From an uncultured Selenomonadales bacterium (GTDB taxonomy: Bacteria > Bacillota > Negativicutes > Selenomonadales > Selenomonadaceae): 64,000 nt of DNA. The DNA is taken from the NCBI GenBank assembly GCA_947307055.1, contig CAMZHX010000007.1, positions 62,001 to 126,000 on the forward strand, in the 5' to 3' direction. The position numbers and the translations under genes were made by a program. The stretch's first letter is position 1. The number at the start of each line of letters is the position of its first letter. The notes under the pieces are model-generated. The model worked only from the letters and a program-made list of their open reading frames with translations, searched no databases and was not told where the DNA came from. Positions 60,757-64,000 of this stretch are shown here, in pieces.

Positions 60757-62190
60757 TTATTCTTTCGCCGCGATGACGTGACGAACGCCGTAATATTGCG
60801 AGACGAGCATATTTAAACAGAAATTCGGATTGTCGATAATACCCGCGAAATGTTTAAGGTAGGGGACTGCGCTCCGGTCGCCGTGAATTTTTTCAAAGCG
60901 ATGACGAATCGGCATAGGCGGCATAGGAATCGGGTCGAGGTGAGTATTGCGCTCAATGAATCGGACTTGCCGCCGCGCCGCATTGAAAATCGAAATGTCG
61001 ACGTAAATAAATGTCATGAAGTACGCGAACAAAATCGACGTTAGCGCAACCGCTAAGCCGCGTTGAAATTTTTTCGGCAAAGTCAGAGAAATTGTTAAGC
61101 GTTGCCGCTCCCATTCCAAAATCGCGCTCGTCGACGCGACTAAGATAAACGCTAGCGACGGCACCGACACCCGCAAATTAAATTCGGGCGAGAATAACAT
61201 TGCGGTTGGCACGAGCAAGCCCGCCGTCGTGAACGCCAGCATCAAAATTTCCGCAGTGGTTAAGCCGCCCTCCTTGCGCCGCAAAAAATATATGAACATC
61301 GGAATCAGCGCGAGGAAATCCGCCGCAATTACTCGGTCAAAGCCTTCCGTCAAATGCTCAAAGAAAATATCAATCGTGTATTGGAAATGCGGGTGAGCGA
61401 ACTCCAAGCGCGCAAAATTTCCCGGCGCAAGTATCATGAACGCGCAGCCGATTATCAACGCCACTAGCCCCGCTATCATCCATACGCGGAAAACATTTCG
61501 CGCCTTGCACATGATGACTAAAAAAATCGTCAGGCAAACCGTCGCCAATGCGCCCGCCTCGTTCGACCAGCCCGCCGCTAATCCTAACAAAATCATCAGC
61601 AGGAAATTTAAAATCGAATTGCCCACCTCGCCCGACCTCAACGCTTTGACGTACGGCGTCAGGAAGAACAGTTGGAAGAACGACATCCACATATAATTAC
61701 ACGCGCCCGTTAGCCAGAATAAACTCATCAGCGACGCCGCCGAAAATAGGAACAAGCTCAAGAAAATCCAAATCAAAGCTTGCCGCGAAATTTTTAACCA
61801 CGTGTTCGCCAAGTTGATTATCGTAAGCACTAGGAAGATAAAAATTATCGTATTGGCTATGTCGAAAGCGGGCTTGCCGAGCCAGATAAAAAATTGCGAT
61901 AGCCCGTGCGCGAAAATCCTTCCGCCCCATGTGAAGTAATGCGATTCCATTGATTGGAAAATGTCGTTGAGAGATTCGACGCGCTGACGATTTTCGACTT
62001 CCTCCGAGCCAAAATGCATTTGCTCCAAATTGCCGCCGTTCGCGCCGTCCCAAATAAATGCGTAGGCGTAATCGTCGTGACTTAGCGGCAAAAACGTCGT
62101 GCGCAGGAAAAAGAATCCCGCGAAAATCACGAACAGAATCAGCGAGCGCGAAGAATTCAAAGTTTGGTTTATGAATTGGAAAAATGTCAA
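60757..62190 (-). CDS. Polytopic membrane protein (DUF6056-like)
   Basis: The 477-residue protein has about ten to twelve membrane segments. An early periplasmic-type loop contains LSHDDYAYAFIWDGANGG and a later WGGRIFAHGLSQF, which fits the DUF6056 / glycosyltransferase-C-like group that may act on lipid-linked sugars. The start is a TTG at 62190 with AAGGAGA upstream. It lies 12 bases after the sirtuin gene. Function not established. Confidence 0.75.
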   Translation of the reverse strand: MTFFQFINQTLNSSRSLILFVIFAGFFFLRTTFLPLSHDDYAYAFIWDGANGGNLEQMHFGSEEVENRQRVESLNDIFQSMESHYFTWGGRIFAHGLSQFFIWLGKPAFDIANTIIFIFLVLTIINLANTWLKISRQALIWIFLSLFLFSAASLMSLFWLTGACNYMWMSFFQLFFLTPYVKALRSGEVGNSILNFLLMILLGLAAGWSNEAGALATVCLTIFLVIMCKARNVFRVWMIAGLVALIIGCAFMILAPGNFARLEFAHPHFQYTIDIFFEHLTEGFDRVIAADFLALIPMFIYFLRRKEGGLTTAEILMLAFTTAGLLVPTAMLFSPEFNLRVSVPSLAFILVASTSAILEWERQRLTISLTLPKKFQRGLAVALTSILFAYFMTFIYVDISIFNAARRQVRFIERNTHLDPIPMPPMPIRHRFEKIHGDRSAVPYLKHFAGIIDNPNFCLNMLVSQYYGVRHVIAAKE

Positions 62191-62202
62191 AGGAAGATCT
62201 CC

Positions 62203-62940
62203 TTACTTCAACAGCGCGACGGCTTTTGAGAGCGTCTCGCCGATTGGTTCGCGGATAACTAGTTCGGCATCGGCGTCAGCGTGCGTGGCAGTCTTATTTA
62301 TCAAAATCAGATGCCGCCCGCGAAAATAATCAATCAGCCCCGCCGCAGGGTAGACGATTAAACTTGTGCCGCCGACAATCAAAGTGTCCGCGTTTGAAAT
62401 CGCGCGAATCGAATTGGAAATGGTGTCGCTGTCGAGATTCTCGCCGTAAAGAACGACATCGGGCTTGACGACTCCGCCGCATTTTTCGCAGTAGGGAATC
62501 GGCTTGTTGTTCATGACAAATTTAACGTCATACTTCGCGCCGCACTTGACGCAGTAACTGCGCCTAATCGAACCGTGTAATTCGTAAACGACTTTCGAGT
62601 CGGCGACTTGATGAAGTCCATCAATATTTTGCGTGACGACCGCGCTCAAAATCCCGCGCCGTTCCAACTCGGCAAGCGCAATGTGACCCGCATTGGGTTT
62701 GGCGTCGAGGTAAACAAAACGCTCGCGATAGAAAGCGAAAAATTCTTCGGGGTGCGTTACGAAAAAATTATACGAAGCCATTTCCTCCGGCGAAAAAGTT
62801 TGATTAAGTTTCTGATTGTAAATGCCCGACGCGCTCCGAAAGTCCGGTATGCCAGATTCGGTCGACATGCCCGCGCCCCCGAAAAATACCGCGCTCGCAC
62901 TGTGCGATAAAATCTCGGCTAGTTTCTCTATGTTAGTCAT
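62203..62940 (-). CDS. cobB: NAD-dependent protein deacylase (sirtuin)
   Basis: The 245-residue Sir2-family enzyme removes acyl groups from lysines using NAD. GAGMSTESGIPDFR, VVTQNIDGLHQ and the zinc site CVKC...CEKC are intact, as is the late VGGTSLIVYPAAGLI. It controls enzymes such as acetyl-CoA synthetase in other bacteria. GGAGGCAGAGAA precedes the ATG. The gene symbol is by family. Confidence 0.94.
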   Translation of the reverse strand: MTNIEKLAEILSHSASAVFFGGAGMSTESGIPDFRSASGIYNQKLNQTFSPEEMASYNFFVTHPEEFFAFYRERFVYLDAKPNAGHIALAELERRGILSAVVTQNIDGLHQVADSKVVYELHGSIRRSYCVKCGAKYDVKFVMNNKPIPYCEKCGGVVKPDVVLYGENLDSDTISNSIRAISNADTLIVGGTSLIVYPAAGLIDYFRGRHLILINKTATHADADAELVIREPIGETLSKAVALLK

Positions 62941-63003
62941 TTCTCTGCCTCCGAATGTTTTTCTAAAGATTTTAATTCACGGCGCAGATTTTGGCAACTT
63001 GCC

Positions 63004-63031
63004 TTGAAATTTATTTTAGGTTTGATATAAT
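63004..63031 (+). promoter_or_regulatory. Promoter of metQ
   Basis: TTGAAA (63004-63009), 16 bases, TATAAT (63026-63031), 33 bases before the ATG. No S-box or other riboswitch fold fits in the short leader. Confidence 0.65.
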
Positions 63032-63063
63032 GCGCGGCAGAAATCCTAAGGAGGCAATCACTT

Positions 63064-63900
63064 ATGAAGGGAAAATTTTTAGCCGCAATAACTTTGGCGA
63101 TGTCGCTTTTGCTGACGGGTTGCGGCGGCGGCGATAAACCTGCCGAAAAACCTGCTGATAAACCTGCCGCAGGTGCCGAGACAACTTTGAAAATCGGCGC
63201 GACCCCCGCTCCGCACTCTGAAATTCTGGAGCAGATTAGACCCGACCTCAAGGAAAAGGGAATCAATCTTGAAATCGTCGAGTTCAATGACTACGTGCAG
63301 CCGAATATCGCGCTCAACGACAAGGAACTCGACGCGAACTTTTTCCAGCACGAGCCCTATCTCAACGACTTCATCAAGGAACATAAAGACCTTAAGTTGA
63401 AAAATGCGGGCGGCGTGCACGTCGAGCCGATGGGCATTTACTCCAAGAAGATTAAGGACTTGAAGGAACTTGCCGACGGCGCGACAGTCTCAATCCCGAA
63501 CGACCCGACGAACGGCGGACGCGCTCTGCTCCTCTTGCAAAAGGCTAATCTGCTCAAGCTCAAAGACGGCACCGGCGCAGAGGCGACCCTCCAAGACATT
63601 GCCGACAATCCCAAGAACTTGAAGATTCAGGAAGTCGAAGCGGCACAACTTCCGCGCACGCTCGAAGACGTTGACATTTCGATTATCAACACCAACTTTG
63701 CGCTCAACGCCGACCTCAATCCTATGAAAGACGCGCTGTTCATTGAGGATAAAGATTCGCCGTACGTGAATATAATTGCGGTGCGCGACGGCGACGAGAA
63801 TCGCGACGACATCAAAAAACTTTTGACGGCGATTAAATCCGACAAGGTCAAGAAATTTATCGAGGACAAATACAAAGGCGCAATCGTTCCTGCGTTCTAA
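63064..63900 (+). CDS. metQ: MetQ/NlpA-family substrate-binding lipoprotein
   Basis: The 278-residue lipoprotein has a lipobox LLTGC (Cys20), a short Lys/Pro/Ala linker and the NlpA fold: LKIGATPAPHSEILEQIRPDLKEKG, ELDANFFQHEPYLNDF, VSIPNDPTNGGRALLLLQ and SIINTNFAL. Members bind D- or L-methionine for the MetNI importer. metN and metI are not on either side, so this may be a stand-alone binding protein. AAGGAGG precedes the ATG. Confidence 0.93.
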   Translation: MKGKFLAAITLAMSLLLTGCGGGDKPAEKPADKPAAGAETTLKIGATPAPHSEILEQIRPDLKEKGINLEIVEFNDYVQPNIALNDKELDANFFQHEPYLNDFIKEHKDLKLKNAGGVHVEPMGIYSKKIKDLKELADGATVSIPNDPTNGGRALLLLQKANLLKLKDGTGAEATLQDIADNPKNLKIQEVEAAQLPRTLEDVDISIINTNFALNADLNPMKDALFIEDKDSPYVNIIAVRDGDENRDDIKKLLTAIKSDKVKKFIEDKYKGAIVPAF

Positions 63901-63948
63901 AAACTTTTTAGCTTGAAAATATTTTTTTGCTGTGTTAAACTTTAATCA

Positions 63949-64000
63949 ATGAAGGAAAACCACAATCACGGCGCACAAAAAGTAAAAGCCCCCGGTTGGC
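63949..64000 (+). CDS. Possible start of a further gene (truncated by the window)
   Basis: An ATG opens a frame (MKENHNHGAQKVKAPGW) that runs off the end. A weak promoter (TTGAAA at 63913, 17 bases, TAAACT) lies just before it, but there is no clear ribosome binding site. Too short to identify. Confidence 0.3.
   Translation, partial: MKENHNHGAQKVKAPGW

Noticed and set aside
62941-63063. SAM-type riboswitch before metQ
   Set aside because: Only about 30 bases separate the -10 box from the ATG, too short for an S-box.
63895-63915. Terminator after metQ
   Set aside because: CTAAAAA/TTTTTAG is a weak AT palindrome with a one-base centre, not a stable hairpin.

Overview
The window is chromosomal DNA of an anaerobic, diderm Firmicute, most likely a Negativicute of the Selenomonas type. 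This rests on the mix of genes: lipid A genes (lpxC, fabZ, lpxA, lpxI) and a TolC-type outer-membrane channel occur beside Firmicute-type genes (HPr with Ser46, paired ECF ATPases, a CbbX/SpoVK-like AAA protein, an AdhR-like MerR regulator). A membrane NiFe hydrogenase and a Dcu-type C4-dicarboxylate carrier point to anaerobic life. The species assignment is inference. I saw no rRNA or tRNA genes, no CRISPR array and no complete insertion sequence.

Layout. 1-8.8 kb: 5' part of hypF, a large RTX-like metalloprotease, plsC-cmk, and divergently a GGDEF protein, trkA and a CAP lipoprotein. 8.8-18.6 kb, nearly all on the minus strand: ptsH-ptsI, a serine hydrolase, a C69 dipeptidase, the lipid A cluster and miaB. 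18.7-24.9 kb is the most unusual part: an SGNH-like/CitC-like gene split by a run of ten C, a zinc-ribbon membrane protein, a TPM-domain protein, a radical SAM gene split by a run of eleven G, and an orphan EcoRI-type adenine methyltransferase. 25.0-28.8 kb: hydrogenase hyaABC. 28.9-33.9 kb: GT41 glycosyltransferase, U32 peptidase, alanine dehydrogenase. 33.9-43.3 kb: ecfA2/ecfA1/ridA, a PDDEXK protein, an L,D-transpeptidase, polA, a secreted unknown and an AAA ATPase. 43.6-56.2 kb: an NHLP-type peptide/protein export operon (two ABC proteins, one with an intact C39 protease, two HlyD-like adaptors, TolC) continuing from YqgF-like, DUF3084 and relA genes. 56.3-64 kb: recJ, adhR-like regulator, dcu carrier, hinT, a polytopic membrane protein, a sirtuin and metQ.

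Three things stand out. First, the two homopolymer tracts (19852-19861 and 22779-22789) each separate two open frames that would join into one sensible protein after a one-base gain or a two-base loss, so both look like phase-variable genes caught in the OFF state. Second, three families of heptanucleotide tandem repeats (TAATGCG/CATTACG, GGGAAAA/GGGAAAT and CTAACTA) are scattered through the window. Many are paired as inverted arms, they often touch or supply start and stop codons, and one array lies in frame inside polA. Third, the RTX metalloprotease has no signal peptide but has a double-glycine site near residue 82, which makes it a candidate cargo for the C39-bearing exporter 43 kb away.
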